Source: Aplysia californica
Lineage: Eukaryota; Mollusca; Gastropoda; Aplysiida; Aplysiidae
Direction of reading: 5' to 3'
Assembly: GCF_000002075.1 (NCBI RefSeq)
Contig: NW_004797271.1
Span: 2,714,488-2,778,487, forward strand
Length of the DNA: 64,000 bases
The notes under the pieces were generated by a model. The model worked only from the letters and a program-made list of their open reading frames with translations. It was not told the origin of the DNA and did no database searches. The translations under genes were made by a program, and so were the position numbers. Shown here piece by piece: positions 10,820 through 22,800 of this stretch (position 1 is the first letter of the stretch; every line of letters starts with the position of its first letter).

Positions 10820-13632
10820 TTACATATCTTTGACAAGATGTTCACTTGTTCTAAGCCCAAATGGCAAACATTTCAAGAAAGAGAAGAAAAAAAAACCTGT
10901 GTCATTCCTTTATACATCTAAATTATAACATCTTTATATTATATATCTTATTTTACTTTCCCCAACATTTACAATCTGAATTTCCACAAAATATTTCTCC
11001 AGCACGAGCAACCGATTCCACAGATTAAGAAATTGCTATAAATTTGTTTCACAATTTTGGGCTTAGTACATCTGAACAGTTGGCCGACTGCGTTCTTTTA
11101 GCAAAGTTGACATGCAGATCTAAATGTCTGTACAAATTTCGAGAAAGTTATATTGTTCTTGAAAAAAATCTTGTATATACTGTATCAAGTGTGTATTGAG
11201 ATTACAACTTTAATGCTTTCATTTTCTATTTCACTGCTAAAAAAAACATAACATTACCAATTTTGAGCTCATCATTCATTTGTAGATTTTCAGTTAAAAG
11301 TATAATGTCGGAGTTCAATATAGCCTAATGGTTTCGTCTCCCCTTTTATTTTCCTCCAGACAAGAATTTTCTTCAAAATACTCACAATGTTCATTATATG
11401 TCCAGCCATAACTTTTTTTATTATGGAACAATTTTCAAAAGAAAAAAACCCACTTTAGTTATTCATTCTCTCCCAAGGTCTAAACCGGAGCTGATCTAAG
11501 GCTTTAGACAGCCATAAGGCTGATTCGAATGGGTCCTTGTTTTCTTTTTTTTTTTAAAAGAGGGAGGATAGTGTAAGAACGTTTTTCTGTGTGTGTTGTT
11601 GTTTTGTTTTTTGGTTAGCTTTCTTTTTGCTGATTTTGTGCAAGGGTAAAATAACGAAACATTATGAAAGTAAGACGATGTAGACTGAGTGCCATGGTAA
11701 AACAAAAACACCATTATATCGATGAAAAGCTGAACTTTTACATGGAGTACAGCATTTGTTGTTTTATAGCGAAAGAACAAAGAAACAGCGGTCTGAATTA
11801 CCCCGATTTCACCGAAACCACAAGCTCAGAAGGCCGCGAGGCCGTGTTTACGCTACCTTATTATAGTTGAAACAACACTTGCGCGTATAGGTTCAACACA
11901 ACTTGGGGCGAGTCAACCACTAAATCCGCCATCGATTTTTAAAAAACAGTGCTCCGAGTTCCTGCGGACAAAAAGTTTAATGGGTGCTTCCCGCAACTAG
12001 CAGTGATTTAACTCTACTCTACCAAGAAGTCAAAGGTTGTAATCATACAGTGAAACTTATATACCCGACTTTCACTGTAGGCCTACCAAAGTAATTTTTT
12101 AAAAGTATGATCTCTAGATATAGATTCTAGTTACTTTCATTCTGCATACTTCACTCTTCATTAAATTATTTTGTAAATTTGATCTAGACGAGGTCTGTCT
12201 CAGAACAAAGTATCCCTCCTCCGTTAAATCAAAAGTATGCAACCAATAGCCACTAAATTTAGTGACATCATCATCATGATGTCATGTCTAATAAATCTCC
12301 GTGCCAAATTGCAAGTGGATTGGTGAACTCATCATAGAGCTGTAACCGTATTTGGAATAGGCCTACCACGTGAAGTACTCAGCCAATCAAATCCGTCCAA
12401 ATACTGAGTGCAGGTGCTCGATTTAACGTCGTGTAGATTTATCTGCCTCACTCAACCATCAACATTTTAAGTTCATCACACAACTCTTCTTGGAAGCAAA
12501 ACAACAGGACGCTCAAACTCAAAGACAGACGTGCTCAGTAAACCAATTTTCTTTTTCCTTTTATTCACTTTACCATCATAGTTTATCGACAGAATGCGCA
12601 GTAAGTATATATTTCACGGATCGACAAAAAGCGCTGCGCGATCCGCTGATCAACAGAATGCGCAACAATCGATGGATTGTTGCACGTTTCCTCAATCAAC
12701 CAAATGCGCTGCGCGACCCGCATAGTTCGACTCGATTCGAAAAGTTAAATAGCCGTAGCATCTTTGTAGACGACCAAATTAATTTACTTATGTGTTTTAA
12801 CATCATGTTTTAACTTTGTTTTGGTCAATTTGATCGTCCACACCAAGAGACAGTATTCAGAAAGAGACAGAGAGAGAGAAGAGGGGAGGAGTAGATCTTG
12901 CGAGAACTTAGGTGCAAATCAAAATGGCGACCCGCGTAGTTTGGCTCCATTCGAAAAGATAAATAGCCATAGCATCTTTGTAGACGATCAATTTAGCTTA
13001 CTTTTGTGCTATAACGTAATTTTTTCTTTGCTTTTCCATTTGATCATCCACACCGATAGATCTAGAAAGTATTCTGAAATTAAGAAAAACAGGTCTTGTT
13101 TCACACCGGGTGAGAATAGCCAATGGTGGCAAGTCTCACCCGGGGTGAGAGGTTAATCGTATTTTTATTCTCACACCAGGTGAGGACAAGGATAGCGCCA
13201 CACTTCCTTGCGCAAATCGACAGATCCCGCCCAGCATATACAAAGTAATAGGGAATAATGCCTCATCAATTCAAACAGTAAGAAAATGGATCAGGGACGT
13301 TGAAGGTGGAAGGTCTGACATGAAAGATGAAGCGCACTGAGAGGCCCCCAGTTGCCATTTGAGGCGACAGTGTAGAGAGAACCAAAGCTACTACACTGAC
13401 TGTATAGTATTGGCATTGCATTGGCACTAGTCCTGGAGGAAGATACGACTTTATAAGATGAAGTTATTAAACCAACAAAAATATTTCGTTTCTTTTTAAC
13501 AAAAAAAGCAAGAACAACCCACTTTCAATCAATGTATGTATTACGAATGATTTACGTCATGGTATGAAAAAAATCAATACTGCATCTGATGAACAAGTTG
13601 ATTCAAGATTGTTTACCTTCGCGATCAGCCAT
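2421..13632 (-). CDS. CEP97: CEP97 (LRR centrosomal protein), N-terminal half, partial
   Basis: CEP97 partners CP110 at the distal centriole and restrains cilium formation (family knowledge). Seen here are minus-strand exons at 13632-13617 (M-A-D-R-E), 10500-10418, 8932-8774, 7675-7574, 6209-6096, about 4490-4400, 3642(or 3649)-3561 and 2535-2421, nearly all with GT-AG edges. The translations give LRR units ([53 protein letters not shown]), then the LRR cap ([32 protein letters not shown]). The diagnostic block [31 protein letters not shown] follows and matches the vertebrate protein closely. Phases agree across the exons checked. The donor of the ~4400 exon is unclear. Joining exon 1 straight to the 10.5-kb exon keeps frame but omits the first cap segment, so one 5' exon may be missed. 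The coiled-coil/IQ C-terminal half lies off the left edge. Introns are repeat-filled. Confidence 0.9.
3058..3228 (+). repeat. LINE 3'-end/SINE-like fragment (TGGTGTGGTTTGCTCC family)
   Basis: Shares with six other sites the order GGTGTGGTTTGCTCC, CTATCAAACATCTA, TTGTAACACCTCTAAT-like, GTGTTGCAAGTGCC and a terminal AAAACTCTTACTAAAAC-like tail. No tRNA head is present, so this is most simply the 3' end of a LINE or a LINE-derived short repeat. It lies in a CEP97 intron. Confidence 0.65.
5238..5600 (-). repeat. LINE/SINE-like repeat, inverted, shared tail
   Basis: On the minus strand this ends in the common tail (CTCATATGACCTTATGCAGT then TGCGAGCGCTGTAAAACC). The body (AGGTCACAAGAGAGTGACAA, CAGTTCCCTGTTGT, CCCCCCTTTGGGAATGGCC) matches the copy split at 30610-32590. 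It lies in a CEP97 intron. Confidence 0.65.
6370..6540. mobile_element. Decayed copy of the CAGTCRAACCTG element family
   Basis: Contains TCAAGGAGAAAAGTGG, GTCTTAGACAGGTGG and an AGCAGATTTGACTGCA right end, matching the termini of the three near-complete copies at 43.5, 56.5 and 60 kb. The central part is deleted, leaving about 170 bp. Confidence 0.6.
9075..9246 (+). repeat. LINE 3'-end/SINE-like fragment
   Basis: Same family as 3058-3228: TTTGGTGTGGTTTGCTCC, TATCAAACATGTC, TTACACCTCTAATCTTCAGC, TGTTGCAAGTGCCGTAAAAC and a final AATAAAACTAAAA tail. Confidence 0.65.
9420..10110. repeat. Degenerate GAGTGA repeat field with a tRNA-SINE remnant
   Basis: Irregular GAGTGAGTG/GAGTGAATG words recur from 9430 to 9760 and 9960 to 10110. 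Between them, 9785-9955 read on the minus strand carries a B-box-like GAGTTCAGTTCCTG and the body CCTGACAGGCAGGGTTGAAG, also seen near 30180-30340; this looks like an old tRNA-derived SINE. Two copies of CATACCTGAGTG here repeat the nearby CEP97 splice-donor sequence. Confidence 0.5.
10113..10223. repeat. (GA)n microsatellite
   Basis: About 110 bp of nearly pure GA in a CEP97 intron. It gives long false frames of Ser-Leu or Arg-Glu repeats. Confidence 0.95.
10240..10410. mobile_element. Decayed copy of the CAGTCRAACCTG element family
   Basis: TGTCAAGGAGAAAACTG, CTTAGACAGGTGG and CTGGTTTGACAGAATA correspond to the left and right ends of the full copies. The interior is lost and a C10 run interrupts it. 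It abuts the CEP97 exon that ends at 10418. Confidence 0.55.
10640..10820. repeat. (GA)n microsatellite, interrupted
   Basis: GA-rich tract with AAATTGAGAGAAAGAG interruptions, upstream of the first LRR exon of CEP97. Confidence 0.95.
10825..13600. other. First CEP97 intron: AT-rich sequence, repeat fragments, tandem duplication
   Basis: No exon was found here. About 11580-11710 resembles the interior of the CAGTCRAACCTG elements. 11718-11867 matches unclassified family R (see 35671-36694). 12716-12850 and 12935-13080 are a duplicated block at 219-bp spacing (TAGCATCTTTGTAGACGA in both). 13090-13200 has palindromic CACCCGGGGTGAGA words. The remainder shows no feature I can name. Confidence 0.5.
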
Positions 13633-13854
13633 CTTGAAAGTTTGGATTTCACTATTTCGCGGTTGCTTCCGGGCCGGACTGAATATTCATTTTTAATGAT
13701 TTATAATGATATGAAACTTCAATAGCTTTCATATCTTTTTAAGTAATCATGGATACTATTGAAAGCTTAAAATATTTTATAGGTTCACTGTATCTGGAGT
13801 AAGAAATATTTGCACCGGCCCTCGTGTTGGTCTTTCTAACATCCGGTCGTCAAG
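13633..13854. promoter_or_regulatory. Divergent promoter between CEP97 and RPL24
   Basis: Only 222 bp separate the CEP97 ATG (minus) from the RPL24 ATG (plus), so both promoters and 5' UTRs must fit here unless untranslated exons lie farther out. CTTCCGG at 13666-13672 is an ETS-type site (CCGGAAG on the minus strand). The CEP97 start sits in AAGATGGC, a YY1-like context common in housekeeping genes. The RPL24 side has CTTTCT at 13832-13837, a candidate 5' TOP start about 20 bp before the ATG. No TATA box is placed to serve RPL24. The layout is seen; function is inferred. Confidence 0.7.
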
Positions 13855-16800
13855 ATGAGGTACGATACACTCTCAGCTCAGTCAAAATATTCAAAGAAAT
13901 ATCCGTTATCATCTCGTGTTTTCGTGTGTTTTGGTTTATAATGTTATTTCTTTTAATAAGTAAGTGTTATGAAATGTACATTATGTAGATAATCTCTTGA
14001 ATTAGTGTGATGAAGTCATCTCAATGTACTGTTTTTCTTGTCCCACAGGATTGAACTGTGCTCCTACAGCGGGCTGAAAATCTACCCTGGCCATGGCAAA
14101 AGAATGGTCAAGGCAGATGGCCGGGTAAGTCTTTCTTGTGCCACTCAGTAGGTATACAATATAGATCTAGCATGATTCATGAAAGGTCCCTCGGTCCTTA
14201 TTAAGTCAGCCTTAGACTTACAGCGGTAAGATTGAAAAATACCGGACCAGCGGACTGAGACTACTTTTGCCTTGTCTCAACCGCTGTTATTTTAGTTCAG
14301 CACAGTTAAAAGAGCGGTTAATGGCTTTTTTTTATCGTAATGCTATTTTTATAATGTATGGATTGGAAGGGAAATTGAGATGAAAAACAATTACAAAATC
14401 ATTTTTAATGGAATTTAACAGGAACTAATTTGTAGTACAGCATCCTTCTCTCAACCGTACCGTGGTCCGGGATACTTCATTTAGACAACAATGTAGGCCT
14501 ACCTAGTCCGGGAAACTTCACCTAAGGCTAAACCAAGAGTGGCATTCACGACGAAGCATTCCGGACCACAGCGAAGCATGCCGGACCACGGATCATGTGC
14601 CTGCAGGGCAGGGCCTAAAGAACACAGCGTGTGTGGAACATCGCGAGCCACCGCCTCTCCCTTCCCCGCGCGGTCCGGCATTCTTCGTAAGAGCATCGTG
14701 AGATAACATCGATTTTAATATCTCTCAATGAAGAATCCCGGACCGTTGTCAAGGTGGAAACCCCCCAAACAACTTCCCTCTTCTTACAACCGGAATGAAG
14801 AATTTCGGACTGGTATAGATCTAGAAATCTATATCTGTTCATTCATAAAGTAGTTTGTCAGGGGTGAGACCCCCCTTGAACACACACACACACACACACA
14901 CCCTTCCAAGATGTGTGTGAATGAAGAATGTCGGACCATCCAATGCTAGCCTTCCTCCTCTCGCGAATTGAAGCGCATGCGGCAGAGCGGTGTTGTTATG
15001 GAAGTAATCTGGCTCGCGCAAGGCGCAATAATACAAAAGTGGTCCGGTATTGTTCAATCTTCCCATGACTATCTAGAACTAGAGCCTCCTCACGTCATAC
15101 CGTCACCTAGTTTAGCCCTCCTCCTGCGGGTCCGGGTTTATGTTGCCCGATAAGCCTATTTCGGCACCTCGCCTTCGTTCTGGTCCCGAATCAGTGTAGC
15201 CCCTGCCTCGACGCGTGCACACCGCACATCATCTTTCATGAAATTCGGGTTACGTGTCGGACCCCCATTCACGCAGGGCAGATCAAGTGTGTGTTCGTCA
15301 GTCTGCTTGAGTTTGTTTGTGTGCGTTTAACTTTGTGGCCTTCTTCTAGAACCGCCTGCGTTTGTTCGTAATCGAGGCATACATCTCGTTCAAAACACGC
15401 CAAGTTGGTAGCTCTAGATGTTCGTCCAATGAAATTATAGAAGAAATTGACCCACTTAGACAAGACTTCCATTTTTCTATACAAAATCTTTCAAATGAGT
15501 TTGATTTTGTATGAAATGATACTAGATCTAGATCTACCTGATAAAAAAGAAGCTTGTTTGATAGTTTTGAATACTATTATTAGACTATTATGCATGTACA
15601 AAGAATAATTTGAGTGCAAAACATTCTGAAATTGACCGAGATCTAGACATATCTATTATCCCCTTTTGAACCTCAGGTCATTCATAACAACAAGAACGTC
15701 TAGAAAGGTTACTCGAATGGGCGTAACTACTTGTAATGTCTTATCAGCTTGTACTTACTTACTACCCATTACGTCATCTAGCGTTTAGGGCAGCAATAAA
15801 GGATCTCCAGCTCTGTCTGTTTTGGGCCATCTTGGTCAGCGATCCCCACGAATGATTCCAGGCTCCAGGACTTCATGTCAGACTCTACTGTGCGTCTCCA
15901 GGTCACTTTGGGTCTGCCCCTTTTGCGACGTCCTTCGGGTGTCCAGTGGAGGGCAGTCTTCACAATTGTCTGGCTCTCTTCTCAGAACATGTCAAATCCA
16001 TCTCCACCTTCTCCTTTTTATTATGGTTGTCATGTCCTCTTGCCTACATTTACGTAACATCAGCTTGTGAGAGGGGGTTATTCATGTTTGTAACACTTTA
16101 TACATAGAAAGCTATGAAAGATAGAGCGTTATTTTCATCATCGATTGACACACTCCCACTGTATTCACAGCGAAAACACGTTCCCCGGCGTGCGCGCTGT
16201 ACACCAACAGTACACACAGTGACCCCGGCACGTCCGACGTAATAGGTTGCTAAGATTCGCTTCTCAGCACAGACGGAGGACAAGAGTTAAATGTTTCGTG
16301 ATGACTATTTCCGGAAGTGAACTTTTGTATTACCATAATTTCGGCTCTTTCAAAAACATCGACTCAAAATTTTGTGTCGTTGAGAGGTCAGAAGTTTTTA
16401 GTCAGATAGTGTATAAAGAAGACGCCTAACCGAGACTTGACGTGTGTCATGGCATGCACCCCATACCGTCACATGTCATGTTTTCTGGGGGGTCGGTCAC
16501 CCCCTACACCCCATACCAGCACACTCAAATTGAAGCACAACTGGGCGTTTGAAAAAGAGGAAAGAAGCAAAGACGAACTCCTTTTGTAAAGTGGGCCTAA
16601 AACAGAGCTAATGTTTATTGACCTACTGAAAAGAACAACCACCAGAACAGACTCACATACTTCTTACTCACACATAGGTACATGAAAGTTTCATCTTACT
16701 CATCCACACAACTCATATGAACATCTTGCTCACACACAGGTTCTTGAATGCTTCATTTTACTCTTCCTCACATATCACAACAAACTCACATGTACATCTT

Positions 16801-19800
16801 ACTAACACTCTGGGCACACAAACGTAAAATTCATTATTTCACTCAACACAGCACTCTGTCGACAGATGACCACAACTCTCACACGTCACGTCACACCCCA
16901 CCCATCCATCTTTCTCACCCCGCCGCCCGCCCCTCAACAATAACATGCATTCGGGTCTCTCATCCACAGAACTGTCATCGTCATACACTAATCCCACCTC
17001 CTTTTCATCCTCTTGTTCTGTCTCCTCCTCGCTCTCTCCTTTTCTTCTCTTTTGCTTGAACATCTTTCCCTGTACTTTCCTCTTCCTTCCCTTACTCCTT
17101 ATTTCACCTACTCTAACTTCCTTCTCACCATCCTTCTCTCTTCTACTTCCTCTCTTCTTCTAACTTTCTTGCCTCCTCCCACTCTTTATACCTAGCCCCT
17201 GACACGTTCTTGGGGACCTGAGTCCACTTTTGACTCGATAATTTTGAGTTCCAGCCCGATGGAACCGCCAGGTTGTTGAATGAGGGGGCTGGTATTAACG
17301 GGTTGTATAACTGGAGGTACTTTTTGTACGCCCCATCATTCTCGTTTGGTTTGATATTATGCCACTGGCGACGGCGGACCCAGTAGGTACATGTCCGCTG
17401 CTGTCCATCGAGTGGCAATAATATGATCAATGAGGCTGTCCAGGACAAAAGCATTAACCTGGTGCACTTCTCTCTTCTTCCTTCTCCACCCTTTTTCTCT
17501 CCCTTTCTCTCAACTCCTTCCTTCTTCTCTTCTTCTAACTTTCTTGCCTCCTCCCACTCTTTATACCTAGCCCCTGACACGTACTTGGGGACCTGAGTCC
17601 GCTTTTGACTCGATAATTTTGAGTTCCAGCCCGATGGAACCGGCAGGTTGTTGAATGAGGGGGCTGGTATTAACGGGTTGTATAACTGGAAGTACTTTTT
17701 GTACGCCCCATCATTCTCGTTTGGTTTGATATTATGCCACTGGCGACGGCGGACCCAGTAGGTACATGTCCGCTGCTGTCCATCGAGTGGCAATAATATG
17801 ATCAATGAGGCTGTCCAGGACAAAAGCATTAACCTGGGGCACTTCTCTCTTCTTCCTTCTCCACCCTTTTTCTCTCCCTTTCTCTCTTCAACTTCTTCCT
17901 TCTTCTCTTCTTCTAACTTTCTTGCCTCCTCCCACTCTTTATACCTAGCCCCTGACACGTACTTGGGGACCTGAGTCCGCTTTTGACTCGATAATTTTGA
18001 GTTCCAACCCGATTGAACCGGCAGGTTGTTGAATGAGGGGGCTGGTATTAACGGGTTGTATAACTGGAAGTACTTTTTGTACGCCCCATCATTCTCGTTT
18101 GGTTTGATATTATGCCACTGGCGACGGCGGACCCAGTAGGTACATGTCCGCTGCTGTCCATCGAGTGGCAATAATATGATCAATGAGGCTGTCCAGGACA
18201 AAAGCATTAACCTGGGGCACTTCTCTCTTCTTCCTTCTCCACCCTTTTTCTCTCCCTTTCTCTCTTCAACTTCTTCCTTCTTCTCTTCTTCTAACTTTCT
18301 TGCCTCCTCCCACTCTTTATACCTAGCCCCTGACACGTACTTGGGGACCTGAGTCCGCTTTTGACTCGATAATTTTGAGTTCCAACCCGATTGAACCGGC
18401 AGGTTGTTGAATGAGGGGGCTGGTATTAACGGGTTGTATAACTGGAAGTACTTTTTGTACGCCCCATCATTCTCGTTTGGTTTGATATTATGCCACTGGC
18501 GACGGCGGACCCAGTAGGTACATGTCCGCTGCTGTCCATCGAGTGGCAATAATATGATCAATGAGGCTGTCCAGGACAAAAGCATTAACCTGGGGCACTT
18601 CTCTCTTCTTCCTTCTCCACCCTTTTTCTCTCCCTTTCTCTCTTCAACTTCTTCCTTCTTCTCTTCTTCTAACTTTCTTGCCTCCTCCCACTCTTTATAC
18701 CTAGCCCCTGACACGTACTTGGGGACCTGAGTCCGCTTTTGACTCGATAATTTTGAGTTCCAGCCCGATTGAACCGGCAGGTTGTTGAATGAGGGGGCTG
18801 GTATTAACGGGTTGTATAACTGGAAGTACTTTTTGTACGCCCCATCATTCTCGTTTGGTTTGATATTATGCCACTGGCGACGGCTGACCCAGTACATGTC
18901 CGCTGCTGTCCATTGAGTGGCAATGATATGATCGATGAGGCTGTCCAGGACAAAAGCATTATCCTGGGGCAATTATTTGGGGGCTTGCAGTGTTACCTGA
19001 GCTTCATCTTCCTCTGGTCTCTACGCCTGCTCAGGAAGACAATAGTCATGGTCCTGATCGTCCACTGGACCTCGAGCTGGTGTTGAGACCGTAGGTAGCT
19101 GAAACTCTGCTGCATTGTCCAGGAAGTCCTCGGGTTCAATCCTAGAAAATTCCAGACTGGAGGTAGAGAGGTCAAGACCTAGATCAAGGTCAGTTGACCA
19201 CTCACAACAGGGGACAGTCGAGGAAGGCCAGCAAGGTCTATAGTAGGGCTGTACCCCGGTAGCAAACACGCTCGTGCTCGTAAGCCCCTAGGTCAAATCA
19301 TCAAATCAAATCACCAGCATGATACGTTGAGTCTAGCCTCAGCTTCAAGTACCCACACCAACTTGCAATCCGCGAAGCCGCTCGTGTCTGACCCCCTCTT
19401 AGGGAGAGAGAGAGAGACCCCGCGCACAGTGTCACTGCGCCACAAACTAGTCTGTTCGATTAATCGAAGGCATACGAGCAGCGGACGGCAGGCAAGACTC
19501 AAATCGCAGCAGAGCAAAGCACTTGGTCCCAAGACCTGCTTTGCGTCTCGTATTGCTTTGTGCTAAGGGCTTGCTCTCGTGCCAATAAATCTGCTTTGAG
19601 TCCAACTACCGCTCGTCAGGCAAACACCGCTCCCCAAATAGCGCCATTGCTGGAAGTGTGAGGGTTTTTTAGGGCTTGTCAGCGTGCGGCACGCGGGCAG
19701 AAGTATCGCGCGCTCAGTAAACAAGAGTTTGTGACGTCACGACACAAATCAGTAAGGCCGTCCACAAGTTGCAACTCCGGTTGCGGGCAAGACTCAAGCC

Positions 19801-22800
19801 CGCTCGCAAGCATCTGGCACGAGCCGTCCGTCGCTCGCAAGCCTTCGATTAATCGAGCAGACTCCAGCCCTAGTCTATAGCTGAAAAAGAAGCAGCAGGG
19901 GCAGGAACATCATCATTACGCACAACAGACAGAGGAACATCATCAGCACACACATCATCATCAGCACGCACAACAGACGGAGGAACATCATCAGCACACA
20001 CAACAGTAACGGGGGGGGGGGGGGGGGGGGGCTCTCGTGGCCTAGAGGTTAAGGTGTTGATCTCTCATTGAAAGGTCCCGGGTTCAAATCCGGGTAACGT
20101 CCGAAAAAATTTCTTCTCTAAAATTGTCTCCTTTCACCTCCTTTCCTGCTCTCCAGCAATGCTCTCTCGTCTGCTTTTTGCCCCCTCCTCTGGGCTCCTG
20201 ACTCTTTCTGCTGCTGCTCCCTGGCTCCTCCTTACTGCTGTCTTTCTGCCACACCCCTTATCTTCTGGTAGGAAAAATATCAGAGGGCTCGTGTGCAAGT
20301 TGCGCACGTTAAAGATCCCTTAGTGGTCTAAAATAGATAAGAGTAGGTTTCGGCCGCCACCCGGGCAAAATTCAAGATTTCCTACCAACTTAAAATATTA
20401 GGTGTGTCCTGCGCGCTCATGTGACCTTATGCAGTTGCGAGCGCCATAAGACACTAACCAAAACAAAACAGATGGAGGAACCTCATCACAACTTGTGGAG
20501 ACGGGCTGCTGGCTTCTCGTAGACCTTGCTGGCCTCACAGTCAGGGGCATTAGGCTCCCATGGAGACAGGCCACTTTTCCTGAATGCCTTCACCAGCACT
20601 GCCTTCCCCATATGCCCGTGTCCAAACGTCCTTGAACACGGGCATAAAGGTCCTCGGGTTGATTCCTCCCACTCAGGCGATGTTCCTGTGGTTGTGCAGC
20701 CCCTTTCTCCCCTTCTCTTTCAGGACTCCATAAAAGAGCATGTCCAGGGGCTGCACGAGGTGTGACGCATGTGCAGGAAGCAGGTAGTAGACAATACCGT
20801 GCTCTTTGCAGAGGTCATGAACCTCCAGGCTTGTGTGGCTGGTGTGCCCGTCGCAGAAAAGAACGATGGGCCGAGGAGGAAGGTCAGCCACCGCTGGTAT
20901 AAAGGTTTCCGCCAGCCATGTCTTGGAACACCGTGGTGTTAATCCAGCAGTTGGATGTCTGGACGCTTGAAGCCTCAGGGAAATCTTCCCATGGCTTGAA
21001 GGTCCAGCGCTGACAGGGAAAGATGACTGGGGGGGACCAAGAGGAGACCACTGGCTGAGGACAGTGATCTGCCGATGAGGTAAGGGTGACGGTTGCCCTC
21101 GTCTGTCATGATGGCCTGTCCAGGGCAGTGGAGGGGGAAGCTGGTCTCGTCGGCGTTGAAGACGCATCGGGGGTGGATGGTCTTGATGTCCGCCCCACCT
21201 TCGGACAGATTCCTCTCCACCTCCTCGAACCACGCCCGGATCTTTTCCTCCGTCACCCTCGCCCTCTGGTCGCCAAGAACCATGGCTTTTTTCTGTCGGA
21301 GCTTAGGATGGCGCTCGAAGAAAGTGCGCACTCAGCTTCTCCCCGGCAGGTTATCTGTGAAAGTTATGGATAATATCGTTACCAGTCTCTCAATAGTAAT
21401 GAACCAAGCATTCTGTTAATTGACAACAATCACAAAAAATCTGTTTGTCCTGACATTTGTGATCTTGAACTTGTTCAAATGATGCGATGGAATTGATCAG
21501 GCAAAGGCTTACAGGACCTTGTAGAAGTTTTATACCATCGACACCATAAAAATAAGTTAGGAGGCGGGCTTCAGCCCTACTTGTCAGGGCAAACCCAGGC
21601 TGTGAGTAGGTAGCGTAAACGCGGGCACGCGTGGTATCGGGGTAATTCCGATCGCTGTTTCTTTGCTCTTTCGCTATAAAACACCAAATGCCGTACACCT
21701 TGTAAAAGTTCAGCTTTTCCTCGTTACAATGGTGTAAGTTGTTTTTATGTCCGATTAGAGGGAGCTGGAGAATCGCCGACGAAAACGAAGCCCCTCGTGG
21801 TCGGCCGGTTGAAAAATTGACACGCGTGCATTCAAATGCTTCGCGGAACGAGGGATGATTAATTACTGTCTTTTCATTGGCGGAGAACAGTAGAGCTTTA
21901 ACGGGCTTTCCCGTGGTATGTATTTGGCCTTTGGCGTCTAATAGAAAGCTTTTTAAAATACTGTCAAAATGTTTAAAGATCACTTTTTACACATAATATG
22001 TAAAATACCAGCTTTAAAAATATATTTAATAAAAGATCAGCTTATTTCCTATTAGAATTAAGTAATCAGCTTGAAATTATTTTTCATCAATCCTTCCGCG
22101 AGACCCACAAAGCATGTGACCCCGCACGCGGGGTACACTACAGTATAGAGCCGACTTGCTCTGTGCGGCGCCAGCGGGGTCAACACTCAGTGTTTTTGTC
22201 AAAATAACGACAGATCATCGTGTTTGAGGCGATAAAATACTGATTTGTAATGATCTCAGTCTTTAAAAAAATTAGGCTCCATATATTTGTTATAGTGATT
22301 GTACTCTGTTAATGTGATGTTTAGTGCTCTTGGTACTCTTTTATTGTCTGTCAAACATGGGGTTGCAGCCAGTGACTAACAGGGTTGGTGATTTTTTTAT
22401 AAAAATAAAAAAAATCGATTTTTTAAAATTTAAATCAGATTTTTTTTTTTTTTATTTTTAATGTCGACACAGTTTGGGATTTTTGGTGGCTAAAAGTATG
22501 TTCTTTTAGTGCAAAATGCATTGTCTTTATTTTAACTAATGATCAATTTAAACAACTGCAATTTTAGAAAGCCTTAATCTGCTGTCAGTGAATTATGGCT
22601 ATAGACAAAAAATGAAGAAAATGTCCGTCTAAAAGGAAGGGGGGGGGGTAATTATGCATAGATAAACTTGCATTTTATTTTTATTACAGTGTGTGTGTGT
22701 GAGCACGCCCTTGTGTTTGTCTAAAAAGAAAAAGAAAATGCTAATTTCAATTGAAAAAAAAAGTGAATTGATACTGTATTATTTTACTACTTACCGTGAC

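Noticed and set aside
15875-16070. Short plus-strand frames
   Set aside because: Antisense shadows of the LINE fragment on the minus strand.
20031-20110. Possible tRNA gene (A and B boxes present)
   Set aside because: Followed by a SINE body and tail and present again in inverted form at 41 kb; the stem pairing is poor.
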